Below are positions 10,720 through 22,384 of a stretch of 64,000 bases of DNA, piece after piece. The translations under genes were made by a program, and so were the position numbers. The notes below the pieces were generated by a model. The model was not told where the DNA came from. It saw only the letters and a list, made by a program, of their open reading frames with translations, and ran no database searches. The stretch's first letter is position 1. Each line of letters opens with the position of its first letter. Source of the stretch: Homalodisca vitripennis (taxonomy: Eukaryota > Arthropoda > Insecta > Hemiptera > Cicadellidae); NCBI RefSeq assembly GCF_021130785.1, contig NC_060211.1, positions 28,195,001 to 28,259,000 of the forward strand, read 5' to 3'.

Positions 10720-13700
10720 AGACGGAGTGTCAATTGTGCTGCGCAAGTCGAGCTCCCCCTTAACGACCAGTTTGGAAAGTCTAATAAAGCAGTAAACGAG
10801 CTATTCCGAGCTGCGGTCACTGCCACGCTACTCGCTGCGTGCAGTGGTCAGGGAGACGGATTGTTAATTGTGCTGCACAAGTCGAGCTCCCCCTTAACGA
10901 CCGGTTTGGAAAGTCTAATAAAGCAGTAAACGAGCTATTCCGAGCTGCGGTCACTGCCTCGCTACTCGCTGCGTGCAGTGGTCAGGGAGACGGATTGTTA
11001 ATTGTGCTGCACAAGTCGAGCTCCCCCGTAACGACCGGTTTGGAAAGTCTAATAAAGCAGTAAACGAGCTATTCCGAGCTGCGGTCACTGCCACGCTACT
11101 CGCTACGTGCAGTGGTCAGGGAGACGGATTGTTAATTGTGCTGCACAAGTCGAGCTCCCCCTTAACGACCGGTTTGGAAAGTCTAATAAAGCAGTAAACG
11201 AGCTATTCCGAGCTGCGGTCACTGCCACGCTACTCGCTACGTGCAGTGGTCAGGGAGACGGATTGTTAATTGTGCTGCACAAGTCGAGCTCCCCCGTAAC
11301 GACCGGTTTGGAAAGTCTAATAAAGCAGTAAACGAGCTATTCCGAGCTGCGGTCACTGCCACGCTACTCGCTACGTGCAGTGGTCAGGGAGACGGATTGT
11401 TAATTGTGCTGCACAAGTCGAGCTCCCCCTTAACGACCGGTTTGGAAAGTCTAATAAAGCAGTAAACGAGCTATTCCGAGCTGCGGTCACTGCCACGCTA
11501 CTCGCTGCGTGCAGTGGTCAGGGAGACGGATTGTTAATTGTGCTGCACAAGTCGAGCTCCCCCTTAACGACCGGTTTGGAAAGTCTAATAAAGCAGTAAA
11601 CGAGCTATTCCGAGCTGCGGTCACTGCCTCGCTACTCGCTACGTGCAGTGGTCAGGGAGACGGATTGTTAATTGTGCTGCACAAGTCGAGCTCCCCCTTA
11701 ACGACCGGTTTGGAAAGTCTAATAAAGCAGTAAACGAGCTATTCCGAGCTGCGGTCACTGCCACGCTACTCGCTGCGTGCAGTGGTCAGGGAGACGGATT
11801 GTTAATTGTGCTGCACAAGTCGAGCTCCCCCTTAACGACCGGTTTGGAAAGTCTAATAAAGCAGTAAACGAGCTATTCCGAGCTGCGGTCACTGCCACGC
11901 TACTCGCTGCGTGCAGTGGTCAGGGAGACGGATTGTTAATTGTGCTGCACAAGTCGAGCTCCCCCGTAACGACCGGTTTGGAAAGTCTAATAAAGCAGTA
12001 AACGAGCTATTCCGAGCTGCGGTCACTGCCACGCTACTCGCTACGTGCAGTGGTCAGGGAGACGGATTGTTAATTGTGCTGCACAAGTCGAGCTCCCCCG
12101 TAACGACCGGTTTGGAAAGTCTAATAAAGCAGTAAACGTGCTATTCCGAGCTGCGGTCACTGCCACAGTGCTCGCTACGACCAGTGGTCAGGGAGACGGA
12201 TTGTTAATTGTGCTGCACAAGTCGAGCTCCCCCTTAACGACCGGTTTGGAAAGTCTAATAAAGCAGTAAACGTGCTATTCCAAGCTGCGGTCAACTGCCC
12301 ACAGTGCTCGCTACGACCAGTGGTCAGGGAGACGGATTGTTAATTGTGCTGCACAAGTCGAGCTCCCCCTTAACGACCGGTTTGGAAAGTCTAATAAAGC
12401 AGTAAACGTGCTATTCCGAGCTGCGGTCACTGCCACGCTGCTCGCTACGCGTATTGGTCAGGGAGGCGGATTGTTAATTGTGCTGTACAAGTCGAGCTCC
12501 CCCCTTAACGACCGGTTTGGAAAGTCTAATAAAGCAGTAAACGTGCTATTCCGAGCTGAGGTCACTGCCACGCTGCTCGCTACGCGTAGTGGTCAGGGAG
12601 GCGGATTGTTTAATTGTGCTGTACAAGTCGAGCTCCCCCCTTAACGACCGGTTTGGAAGTCTAATAAAGCAGTAAACGAGCTATTCCGAGCTGCGGTATC
12701 TGCCACACTGCCTCGCTACGCGTAGTGGTCAGGGAGGCGGATTGTTAATTGTGCTGCACAAGTCGAGCTCCTCCTTAACGACCGGTTTTGGAAAGTCTAA
12801 TAAAGCAGTAAACCAGCTATTCCGAGCTGCGGTCACTGCCACGCTACTCGCTGCGTGCAGTGGTCAGGGAGACGGATTGTTAATTGTGCTGCACAAGTCG
12901 AGCTCCCCCGTAACGACCGGTTTGGAAAGTCTATTAAACCAGTAAAACGAGCTATTCCGAGCTGCGGGTCCACTGCCACGCTACTCGCTGCGTGCAGTGG
13001 TCAGTTAGGCGGATTGTTAATTGTGCTGCAGAAGTCGAGCTCCCCCCTTAACGACCGGTTTGGAAAGTCTAATAAAGCAGTAAACCAGCTATTCCGAGCT
13101 GCGGTCACTGCCACGCTACTCGCTGCGTGCAGTGGTCAGGGAGACGGATTGTTAATTGTGCTGCATAAGTCGAGCTCCCCCGTAACGACCGGTTTGGAAA
13201 GTCTAATAAAGCAGTAAAACGAGCTATTCCGAGCTGCGGTCACTGCCACGCTACTCGCTGCGTGCAGTGGTCAGGGAAACGGATTGTTAATTGTGCTGCA
13301 CAAGTCGAGCTCCCCCTTAACGACCGGTTTGGAAAGTCTAATAAAACAGTAAAACGTGCTATTCCGAGCTGCGGTCGCTGCCACGCTGCTCGCTACGCGT
13401 AGTGGTCAGGGAGGCGGATTGTTTAATTGTGCTGTACAAGTCGAGCTCCCCCTTAAACGACCGTTTGGAAAGTCTAATAAAGCAGTAAACGAGCTATTCC
13501 GAGCTGCGGTCACTGCCACGCTACTCGCTGCGTGCAGTGGTCAGGGAGACGGATTGTTAATTGTGCTGTACAAGTCGAGCTCCCCCTTAACGACCGGTTT
13601 GGAACGTCTAATAAAGCAGTAAACGAGCTTATTCCGAGCTGCGGTCACTGCCACGCTACTCGCTGCGTGCAGTGGTCAGGGAGACGGATTGTTAATTGGT

Positions 13701-14215
13701 GCTGTACAAGTCGAGCTCCCCCTTAACGACCGGTTTGGAAAAGTCTAATAAAGCAGTAAACGAGCTATTCCGAGCTGCGGTCACTGCCACGCTGCTCGCT
13801 ACGCGTAGTGGTCAGGGAGACGGATTGTTAATTGTGCTGTACAAGTCGAGCTCCCCCTTAACGACCGGTTTGGAAGTCTAATAAAGCAGTAAACGAGCTA
13901 TTCCGAGCTGCGGTCACTGCCACGCTGCTCGCTACGCGTAATGGTCAGGGAGGCGGATTGTTAATTGTGCTGTACAAGTCGAGCTCCCCCTTAACGACCG
14001 GTTTGGAAAGTCTAATAAAGCAGTAAACGTGCTATTCCGAGCTGCGGTCACTGCCACGCTGCTCGCTACGCGTAATGGTCAGGGAGGCGGATTGTTAATT
14101 GTGCTGTACAAGTCGAGCTCCCCCTTAACGACCGTTTGGAAAGTCTAATAAAGCAGTAAACGAGCTATTCAGAATTGCGGTCTCTGCAAATGATGCTCGC
14201 TACGCGCGGTGTTCA
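10720..14215 (+). repeat. 134-bp satellite array, about 26 tandem units
   Basis: Units repeat every 134 bases; for example the same ATG-initiated frame recurs at 10839, 10973, 11107, 11241 and on to 12045. Each unit carries a SacI-type GAGCTC, the segment GACCGGTTTGGAAAGTC and an AATAAAGCAG block. From 10.8 to 12.1 kb the units are nearly identical. From about 12.2 kb on they acquire indels and a variant with ACGCGTAGTGGTCAGGGAGG in place of GCGTGCAGTGGTCAGGGAGA. A C/T-versus-G difference after the run of C (CCCCTTAACG or CCCCGTAACG) alternates between neighbouring units at 10839-11375. As 134 is not a multiple of three, the 74-codon frames in each unit are chance. The last unit decays near 14170-14215. 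Confidence 0.97.
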
Positions 14216-14548
14216 GGAAACGGATAGCGATTTACTTTACTGTTTTTAACATGGACAAGGACAGGAATACACACAATATTTAGCTTTCCCGGCTTGTGCC
14301 AATGTATCTTTAAAAGTGGTTGTGCTTGCTTATGCGTTGACCTATTTCGTTGGAAAAACTATCCTTGGAATTTTTTATAAACATTTCAAAATAGATAGTA
14401 TCTTGTAAACATTTCACAACCTGTGTGAAAAAGCTGATGCCTATGAAAATATACATTTTTTTGTTCAAAGTTTGTTATTGACGATGGAAGGTTAGAAAGG
14501 ATAACTGATTTTCGGACATATGCCATCGTTATAGGTTATAAGAGGTAT

Positions 14549-14589
14549 AACAGAACGTTTCGAGGATTGAAATCTATTCACTTCGTCAG
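14549..14589 (-). other. Hammerhead-ribozyme-like core, left arm of copy 1
   Basis: On the minus strand the order is CTGACGA (fits CUGANGA), a partly degraded stem-loop with loop AGATTTCA, GAAAC, five bases, then GTT. This is the order of hammerhead core box 1, stem II, core box 2, a 2-bp stem III and an NUH site. Stem I pairing is not convincing. Confidence 0.45.
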
Positions 14590-14878
14590 GTGGGGAGGTA
14601 ATTATGCATTAGAAATAACGAACAGAAAGATGTAAAGGAGGGAAAGAAAAGGGTACAAACTTACCCAAACCCTGCTTAGAATCCAGTCCTGGCGTTGTCA
14701 CTGCACAGGATGCAAGTCCCGAGCACAAGTCAAAAGTACGAGGATAACAATCACACCAGCACAGGCTACAGTGGGATACTAACAAGAATAGTGATGTCGG
14801 CTCGCTTTTTTTACCCTTCCCTGTTTTTACTTCTTTCTGTTTTTATTTTTATATACAAATGTAATACCTCCCCTAGAT

Positions 14879-14917
14879 GGCGAAGAGGATAGATTCCAAT
14901 CCTCGAAACGTTGTGTT
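14879..14917 (+). other. Hammerhead-ribozyme-like core, right arm of copy 1
   Basis: GGCGAAGA stands where CUGANGA is expected. Stem II is perfect, GAGGAT/ATCCTC with loop AGATTCCA, followed directly by GAAAC, GTTGT and GTT. The first box has lost its CUG, so this copy should be inactive even if its relatives work. Confidence 0.45.
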
Positions 14918-15004
14918 ATACCTTTTATAACCTATAACGATGGCATATGTCCGAAAATCAGTTATCCTTTCTAACCTTCCATCGTCAATAACAAACTTTA
15001 CACA

Positions 15005-16150
15005 ATTTGGTACTAAATTATTATGAACTTGTTTGATTTTGAACCAATTCGGCATACTTGACGAAACCCACAATACTTCATCACATTTACGGTTTTTGAT
15101 AAGTTTTGTATAGTAATTTTCATTAAAGTTATCGTTTAAAAGTAATAAATAATTAAATATTACTATAAAAATATTCGAATATTCTTGGTGTAGCGCATGT
15201 AAGATTCGTGTGCATACAGGCGCATTCCTGTCGATATGAGCCTGGCGGGATGCATTGCCGGCAAAGCCGGTATATGTCATTTTCGGGCTGAATGGAGGGG
15301 AAGCCGCTATGATCTCAAAGCTTTAACGAGGCTGACGATACAAAGTGTTGTTAGCATGTCTGATGTGTCCCGACAGTGAGACAGGTGTCAGGCCGAAGCC
15401 TTTCTCTCCTCAAACACTGGCTCAAATCTGATACATTCACCTTGTTACATTCTTTCTTTCTTTCTTTCAGTGTTTCCTTCCCTTTGTATATTTAAACTCA
15501 AATTCTACACTCCTCTACCGCAAATCCCTTAGTGCTGAGGCCAATAAGTTCTAAGCAATTTCTCTTATTTCTTGTTCCTTCATATATACTTATTGCTTTG
15601 TACCTACACTGATCCTTCGTGGACTGAATATCGCCTTCATCCTATATTATACTGATCGACTGAAAGACAGTCTCTTATATAATATACATTAATTATATAT
15701 AATACATATATTAATTCACATAATTACAGTTATCACATAAATTTTTTAAATTGGAATTTGTACTCCATAAGTGAAAATGTATCCATGTTCGTATCATAAG
15801 ATAATGTTTACAAAATACATCAAATTATTGGAATAAAAAAACAGTTATTAATTACTTTAGTTACAGTCTATCTTTGATGGGGATATACTTTAACTGTCAC
15901 TAAAGAAGAGATAAAGTGTTTTCAATTAACAGTAAATACTTCCAACTCTCACTACTTGCTGTCAATATAATTGGTTGTAAACATGCTTGATGAAAAGATT
16001 GTACCTTTTTATTTTACACAATTTATATGGAACTATTTCTCGATCAAAACTATGAATTCCTATATTTATTACAGTTTATATTGTATAATGAATATATAAA
16101 TTATATATTATTCATATTATGTTGAATATATAAATAGTGCATTTTGAAAA
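15005..16150. other. AT-rich sequence, no gene supported
   Basis: A 135-codon minus-strand frame (14873-15280) overlaps the right foldback arm and has no family resemblance. A short TTTC run lies at about 15450-15469. A small less AT-rich zone lies at 15200-15420. Nothing else was recognised. Confidence 0.35.
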
Positions 16151-16154
16151 GTTA

Positions 16155-17620
16155 GTTTTGTTAGTGTTGTATAAGCTAAACCTAATACCACAGATACCAA
16201 GTTACAGGGCAATGTCTGGTTGATGTGGAGGTTTGCGATTGGATGCGGTTATACAATACGACAGGATTCTAACACAGATGATGTTAGTGTTGTATAAGCC
16301 AAACCTAATACCACAGATACCAAGTTACAGGGCAATGTCTGGTTGTTGTGGAGGTTTGCGATTGGATGCGGTTATACAATACGACAGGATTCTAACACAG
16401 ATGCTCTCAGTGTTGTATAAATCAAACCTAATACCACAGATACCAAGTTACAGGGCAATGTCTGGTTGTTGTGGAGGTTTGCGATTGGATGCGGTTATAC
16501 AATACGACAGGATTCTAACACAGATGATGTTAGTGTTGTATAAGCCAAACCTAATACCACAGATACCAAGTTACAGGGCAATGTCTGGTTGATGTGGAGG
16601 TTTGCGATTGGATGTGGTTATACAATACGACATGATTCTAACACAGATGATGTTAGTGTTATATAATCAAACCTAATACCACAGATACCAAGTTAAAGGG
16701 CAATGTCTGGTTGTTGTGGAGGTTTGCGATTGGATGCGGTTATACAATACGACTGGATTCTAACACAGATGCTCTCAGTGTTATATAAATCAAACCTAAT
16801 ACCACAAGTACCAAGTTAAAGGGCAATGTCTTGGTTGTTGTGGAGGTTTGCGATTGGATGCGGTTATACAATACGACAGGATTCTAACACAGATTTGCTC
16901 TCAGTGTTATATAAATCAAACCTAATACCACAAGTACCAAGTTAAAGGGCAATGTCTGGTCGTTTTCGAGGTTTGCGAATGGATGCGGTTATACAATACG
17001 ATAGGATTTCAACACAGATGTTGTCAGTGTTATATAAATCAAACCTAATACCACAAGTACCAAGTTACAGGGCAATGTCTGGTTGTTGTGGAGGTTTGCG
17101 AATTGGATGTGGTTATACAATACGACATGATTCTAACACAGAGATGTTGTCAGTGTTGTATAAGCCATACCTAATACCCAAGTACCAAGTTAAAGGGTAA
17201 TGTCTGGTTGTTGTGGAGGTTTGCGAATGGGTGCGGTTATACAATACGACAGGATTCTAACACAGATGTTGTCAGTGTTGTATAAGCCAAACCTAATACC
17301 ACAAGTACCAAGTTAAAGGGCAATGTCTGGTTGTTGTGGAGGTTTGCGAATGGATGCGGTTATACAATACGACAGGATTCTAACACAGATGTTGTCAGTG
17401 TTGTATAAGCCAAACCTAATACCACAAGTACCAAGTTAAAGGGCAATGTCTGGTTGTTGTGGAGGTTTGCGAATGGATGCGGTTATACAATACGACAGGA
17501 TTCTAACACAGATGCTGTCAGTGTTGTATAAGCCAAACCTAATACCACAAGTACCAAGTTAAAGGGCAATGTCCGGTCGTTGTCGAGGTTTGCGAGCGGT
17601 TGCGGTTATACAATGTTTGG
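16155..17620 (+). repeat. 123-bp tandem array, about 12 units
   Basis: Period markers at 16161, 16284, 16407, 16530 and 16653 are 123 bases apart. The unit holds CCTAATACCACAGATACCAA, GGTTGTTGTGGAGGTTTGCG and GGTTATACAATACGACAGG. As 123 equals 41 codons, the reading frame is kept and a 119-codon frame (16233-16592) arises. Neighbouring units break it with TGA where GGTTGATG replaces GGTTGTTG, so coding is unlikely. Later units have small indels and an ACAAGTACC variant. The last unit (17570-17620) diverges to GAGCGGTTGCGG and AATGTTTGG. Confidence 0.95.
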
Positions 17621-17625
17621 CCCGT

Positions 17626-18733
17626 CAGACGATTGACTGTAAGGATTCTAATCCCCTGGCTTCAAACACTTGTCATGAATCTGGCATCGATACTGCATTC
17701 TTCCACGAGGTTTTACTTTGAAATGTTATTTAGTTTGTTAAAAATGTGGAATTTCTATAATACAATACTCTTTTACTTACAGTTCGTGTAGTGATAATTG
17801 CCTGCCAATTTCTTTTTATAAAACTATGTTCTGAGCTTAAAAAAAATAAAAAAATAAATACATTGTGTGGTTATAACTACAAATATTTGCATTTAGTGGA
17901 ATAAATTGCAATACTTTTACTTAACGCACAATTTACGCTATTTGTACAATATTTTCTTGTATAAAGTCAATATTAGCTATTGTTTTGAGTACCGACTTTT
18001 ATAGACATCTGATTGGCTTGATTCAAATTGTGTATTTAATATAGGATACAACACCTGAGTTTGAACCTCATTGCAAGTATCATTCGTTATTAGTGAAGTA
18101 ACACTAAATAAGATTCGTATGATTAAGGTGTATAACTTGACCTTAGAAGACAGCTTATAAATGTTTTGCTATTCTAAGGACTAGGTTTCATGAACTATTC
18201 TGAGGGAAAAGATACCCGAGAGGCCTCTGATGTTATTGCCTGTCCGGTCACTACTCACTCGATAATGCCTCACTGAATAAACAATTTCTTATTGCTTCCC
18301 TAAGTCACGTACCGACTTGCCTTGCAAATAAATAAATTTACCCCATACATGGATTTACGTTTTATACAGTGAATTACCGAAGATAAATCTCTGCAGTATT
18401 AATGGATATTATTGTGTAATCTGTAGTAATCTTAATGAACAAGATTTTGTACATAGCAAATATGGGCTCGGAAATTATATTTTGGTATGCTTAAATATCT
18501 CAGTCCGTATTTAATGATATATGTAATGATATCTCTCCCACATACGTATACATAATCTAGGAATATAATGATTTATGAATTATTTATATTTATGAATCTT
18601 GCTGGAGCAGGCTTCCCATGAAATATTATGTAATTAAATGCCTCGTTTTTACAAATTTAAAGCGATTTTATTTAATATTGAAGTTACCTTTCCAATATCA
18701 AAGCACACAAAAGACACACAACCTTTCCAATAT

Positions 18734-18735
<2 letters not shown>
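17626..18735. other. AT-rich sequence, nothing recognised
   Basis: No coding similarity or RNA gene was seen between the 123-bp array and the (AC)n run. Confidence 0.35.

Positions 18736-18821
<86 letters not shown>
18736..18821. repeat. (AC)n microsatellite, about 43 repeats
   Basis: This is an uninterrupted AC dinucleotide run of 86 bases. Long histidine/threonine or valine/cysteine frames over it are artefacts of the repeat. Confidence 0.99.
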
Positions 18822-18825
<4 letters not shown>

Positions 18826-19009
18826 CCTGTTTAAATCTATAAAAATATTCTTTCCGCCAATATTCTGGTTGAGGGAGGTCAACTATATGGCTGTATAGTG
18901 GTCATACCAAGCGCCTATGAAATGTTATATCCTTTTATAGCTGTATTCGACTCCATGAAACTCAATAAAATTATTTTACACTCTGAAAAATGGTCGCAAA
19001 CGGACAAGT

Positions 19010-19065
19010 TTTATAAATGGCGGTGTCGGGGTTTGCGAGTAGTTGCGGTTATACAATGTTTGGAC
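19010..19065 (+). repeat. Solitary fragment related to the 123-bp array
   Basis: GGGGTTTGCGAGTAGTTGCGGTTATACAATGTTTGG (about 19026-19061) matches the end of the last array unit at 17586-17622, including the TACAATGTTTGG that inner units replace with TACAATACGAC. It lies about 1.4 kb beyond the array. Confidence 0.75.
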
Positions 19066-20898
19066 TTTTGAGAAATTTCAATAATGTAAACATGAATTGT
19101 GTAATACAATTATTTTAAAGGTTTCATTAACTTTAAATTTTTGCTGAAAATAAGAGATAATTAATTGTATTAAACACATTTTACAGGGTGTATCAAACAC
19201 TAAAAATATGTACGTTTGCAATAAAGCTTCTTTTTATAGATAATATTAGGTTAACTTATTTAGAGAACTCTGTTTTGAAAAGTGTTGGCACACTCCGTAA
19301 ATAGGTTTTGGGTAATTAACTTTTATTTTCTGAAAAAATATTCAGGGGGATGAAGCCATTAAACTACATCAGTTCACACACAATCCATATTTAAGTTTTT
19401 AAATTTCTCATATTTCATCCCCACCTCTATTTTGGAGTATTTTTTAAATTAAAAATAATTTTATTGAATTGACTGGGTCGCGTTATGGGCAAAGAAAACG
19501 TGTTATAGTTACTCGTTATGACCACCAAACGAACCACACGAGTGGTCTGAGGCACCATCTTCTGTGTAGTAATTTTCATAAACCATAACTCTTTTTAGGA
19601 AGCGATTCTTGAAGTAATCCGAGAACTCTATTCGATTTCTTGAGCTTGTGTACATTAAAAACCCCAGGGAATGTGGTGGTTAATTCATAAATTCATAAAT
19701 ACGTACTATTTCATATATTTAAATTGTGTAACCATTTAGTAAAAGTGTAATTTTTCGTGTGGAAGACCTTTTAGAGAAAAAACACAGACAGTCTAGTGTA
19801 CAAGTAATTATATTTCGTATGCAGTTGATTACTTTACTTTTTCTTTAGGAGTGTGTTTTTGAGAAATAAGATAAAGTATTTGAGAAATAACTATTAATTT
19901 TATTTCATAAAAATCATATATATTTCTTCAAACCATTTATGGTTCCCAGATGAAAATCTAAACCATGAGGATAAACTCTCAATTTTAAAGTGCCCAAGTG
20001 CAATTAATGGACAGGTGAGGCTTTGATGTAAGAAGAAATAAAATCCATCGAAATACTATCCAACGTGCAGTCGTATACATGAATTAGAATAGTCGAATTA
20101 GAATAGTCGACACAGAACATCGATGGTAACCGCGTTCACTTATGTATCGATGCGCACCACTACGTACTTCAACAACGACTATTCGATTCTCTATATAAAA
20201 CATATTCAGTTTCAATACATCCAAAATCAGCTTAATAAATAATAATAAAATATGTTATTAAAGTATTGATTATGAGAAAGGTAAAAAATAATTAATATTT
20301 TGATCTGGTAATCCACTTTGCATTATTTACTACAAGATTTTCGTATTTACCGAAATTAAAAAAAATCATTTCAATCATAAGAAAGCTTTATAAGGAAATT
20401 CGATGTAGTTAAAACTTTGTAGAATGATAAAATTAAATATTTCAAAACTTTTTATTAAAAAAGTGTAAAAAATCATACTTTCCAAATAAATAATACCAAG
20501 TTAAGGAAATACCAAGTATTCATTTGAAAGAACCAAACGTACGGTAAGTGGCATGAGGGATTTGGTGAAGAGGAAGTTGAAAAGACGCCTTCCATTATTT
20601 CAGCCGGGATCTATAAATCGGCAAACAAGGAACAGGAAAGTGCCGCGTGAACTGTTGATATCAACAATAACAAATAGAGCAGCGCCCAACAAAGCTCTCT
20701 CGATAGCAAACACACACAGCGGCCCACTTAACCCTGTTAGTCGAAACCCTGTGACTGTTGTAAGTGGTTTACAGGTATATTAAGACGACCGCACAGTCGC
20801 TTTCTGTAAATTAAAAATTCTAGTAACCACTTTTAAAATATAACAGGGACTGCTGTAACATTTGTTCCCGTATTTTTATAAGAATGCTATTGACTTTT
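19066..20898. other. AT-rich sequence with possible repeat fragments
   Basis: An ACAGGGTGTATC start at about 19183 resembles the termini of the TIR elements at 42287 and 48985, but no partner end was found. A 14-base GAATTAGAATAGTC duplication lies at 20082-20110. A 76-codon frame at 20553-20783 has no recognised relatives. Confidence 0.3.
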
Positions 20899-21295
20899 AA
20901 GTGTAGCTCCAGTTCACATTCCTTTTAACGCAGCGTCTGGTATCTGAACTGTCTCAGACTTGAATTCTGGAATCTGGAGTCATGTTCGTCTGAAGAGATC
21001 CATAGAAAGTCGACGATGACGAAGCTCAAAACGAAGCATTTACATCGTAATTTCGACATCAGAGACACCTATAAATAAATGAAGTGGTAGTCTCATTGTC
21101 TCATCAGGTACACAATTGAGTGCACTACGATGTTATAGACACGATCTGTAAGCACGTTGGAGCAACCGAGTTTTCCACACATAACGTAGCCGGTAGGTCA
21201 GATAGTAGTAGACTCTGCAATAAAAGGAAGGTGAACTGGAGGTAAACTAAAAATTCAACTGAATCGACCCTTCCTACCATAAGCTACGTTATGTA
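20899..21295 (+). mobile_element. Foldback element, family 2 copy 1
   Basis: The left arm starts GTGTAGCTCCAGTTCAC and continues GCAGCGTCTGGTATCTGA, CTGTCTCAGACTTGA and ATGTTCGTCTGAAGAGATCC. The inverted end AAAAGGAAGGTGAACTGGAG lies at 21222-21241. An outer nested inverted pair, CATAACGTAGC (21179-21189) and GCTACGTTATG (21282-21292), is also present. Between the arms is about 200 bases of unique sequence. Copies at 29150-29465 and 45096-45285 share the arm sequence. No coding capacity is visible. Confidence 0.75.
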
Positions 21296-21639
21296 TAGCA
21301 TGCTTTGTTAACCGGATATGTGTTTTAGTAATAAAAAGTGTATCTGTAAAGAGTCACAAGTCACATTTCTCCACGCAATATTCCGCAACCTCTCTACATG
21401 TATCTGATCACCAGTTAGATTATACTGCCTTTCGTATTGTCTGAGATGGTTATAAAAATTCAAGTAAGAAAATCCAGAGAACGATAAACAACTTATAGAT
21501 CTATTTTAGTAACGTTTTGAGTTGCTGCTACCTTATGTTGGAAATTCTTACAGTTTACGCGTGATTCGTATTCATTAATGAGGTCATTATTAAAATATCT
21601 TAATACGCATTTCATAATATTTATAAATGCGCTTAATGG

Positions 21640-21830
21640 GAGAGACGGTTGCCGAGCGGTGTAGTCCGTTGACTTTAGACCTGAGTTAGAGATAAACCAG
21701 GTTAAAATCCTGCCTGTGACCTTGTACTAAACCGACTTTCCTCACTGTTATGTTTAATTAGATCTCAGCACAAACCAGTGGTCCATCAGGACGGGGGCTG
21801 AAAAGGAATCGGCCTCTACTTAAAAATAAA
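21640..21830 (+). mobile_element. tRNA-Leu-derived SINE, degraded copy
   Basis: The head has the A-box-like TTGCCGAGCGGTGTAGTC and a mutated B box GGTTAAAATCC, followed by the family's TGCCTGTGACC. The body retains CAGCACAAACCAGTGG and CAGGACGGG, and ends GGAATCGGCCTCTACTTAAA. It aligns end to end with the better copy at 54481-54712, with an internal deletion. The tRNA acceptor stem does not pair, so it is not a functional tRNA. Confidence 0.8.
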
Positions 21831-21834
21831 ATGT

Positions 21835-22384
21835 TATTAAGACTCCAAAAAACTTAAAAAAAACGGGCATGGTTTATAACAGTGTTTTGCAGATAATTAA
21901 CTAAACGTTGATAATGGTTTTTTATATGATGACGCTTTAGATACGTTTTTAGTTCTTTGCACTTTGCAGTATAGGAACCATGTGCAATATCCGGCACAGA
22001 ATATCTCAGTGCTGCAAGTTTGAATTATGCAGTCTGCAGTATTTTTGGTGTCTCCTTTTCCTCCGTAGTTAATGTGTTGCTAGTAACGTTGTTAACGCAT
22101 TAAAACATTGGTACATAAAATATTCATTATCCCTTCAATGCACTATTTAATTTGAACTGAACTCCCCCTAAGTGGTCCACTTAATTTCTTGTTTTTCACA
22201 GTTTTGTGACAACATTACCTATACAAACATTAAATGATTTTCTGCTAATCCTATATTTATAAAAGTGATTGTATTGCTAAAATATAAGTATACTTATACA
22301 AAACATGTACAAAATACCATTACAAAATTTTTTAAGACATGTTTAATGGAATTTATTTGCTGTAATTACATTAAAAATTTGCAA
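21835..22384. other. AT-rich sequence, nothing recognised
   Basis: No gene or repeat was recognised between the SINE and the piggyBac relic. Confidence 0.35.

Larger units (their letters stand above)
14467..14999. mobile_element. Foldback element, family 1 copy 1 (hammerhead-like arms)
   Basis: The left end AAAGTTTGTTATTGACGATG is repeated in inverted form at the right end (about 14980-14999). The two arms match over about 190 bases: 14467-14660 against 14810-14999, including the GGAGGTAATTA region and an inner CAGAAAGA-GTAAA block. The centre (about 14660-14810) is unique. There is no transposase. No target-site duplication is evident. Each arm contains the hammerhead-like core listed separately. 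Related elements are at 45902-46317 and 51913-52226, which share the GACGATGG end and the arm core. It could be a non-autonomous DNA element or, as I favour, a Penelope-like-element derivative with inverted terminal repeats. Confidence 0.8.

Noticed and set aside
10654..13881. Series of 74-codon frames in the 134-bp satellite
   Set aside because: The period is not a multiple of three, each frame ends within two units, and there is no sign of selection on the protein.
10720..14215. CRISPR array
   Set aside because: Units are contiguous tandem repeats without unique spacers, and the window is eukaryotic in character.
10720..14215. Hammerhead motif in the 134-bp satellite
   Set aside because: Neither strand has the CUGANGA box in the unit.
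14873..15280. 135-codon minus-strand frame as a gene
   Set aside because: Its last third is the arm of foldback copy 1, and the rest has no recognisable domain. It ends inside the repeat.
16233..16592. 119-codon frame in the 123-bp array as a repeat protein
   Set aside because: The frame stays open only because 123 is divisible by three. Adjacent units contain a TGA and frame-breaking indels.
18618..18898. Open frames of 74-86 codons over the AC run
   Set aside because: They are only translations of the dinucleotide repeat and are open on both strands for that reason.
20553..20783. 76-codon Arg-rich frame as a gene
   Set aside because: No family resemblance and no supporting splice or promoter signals.
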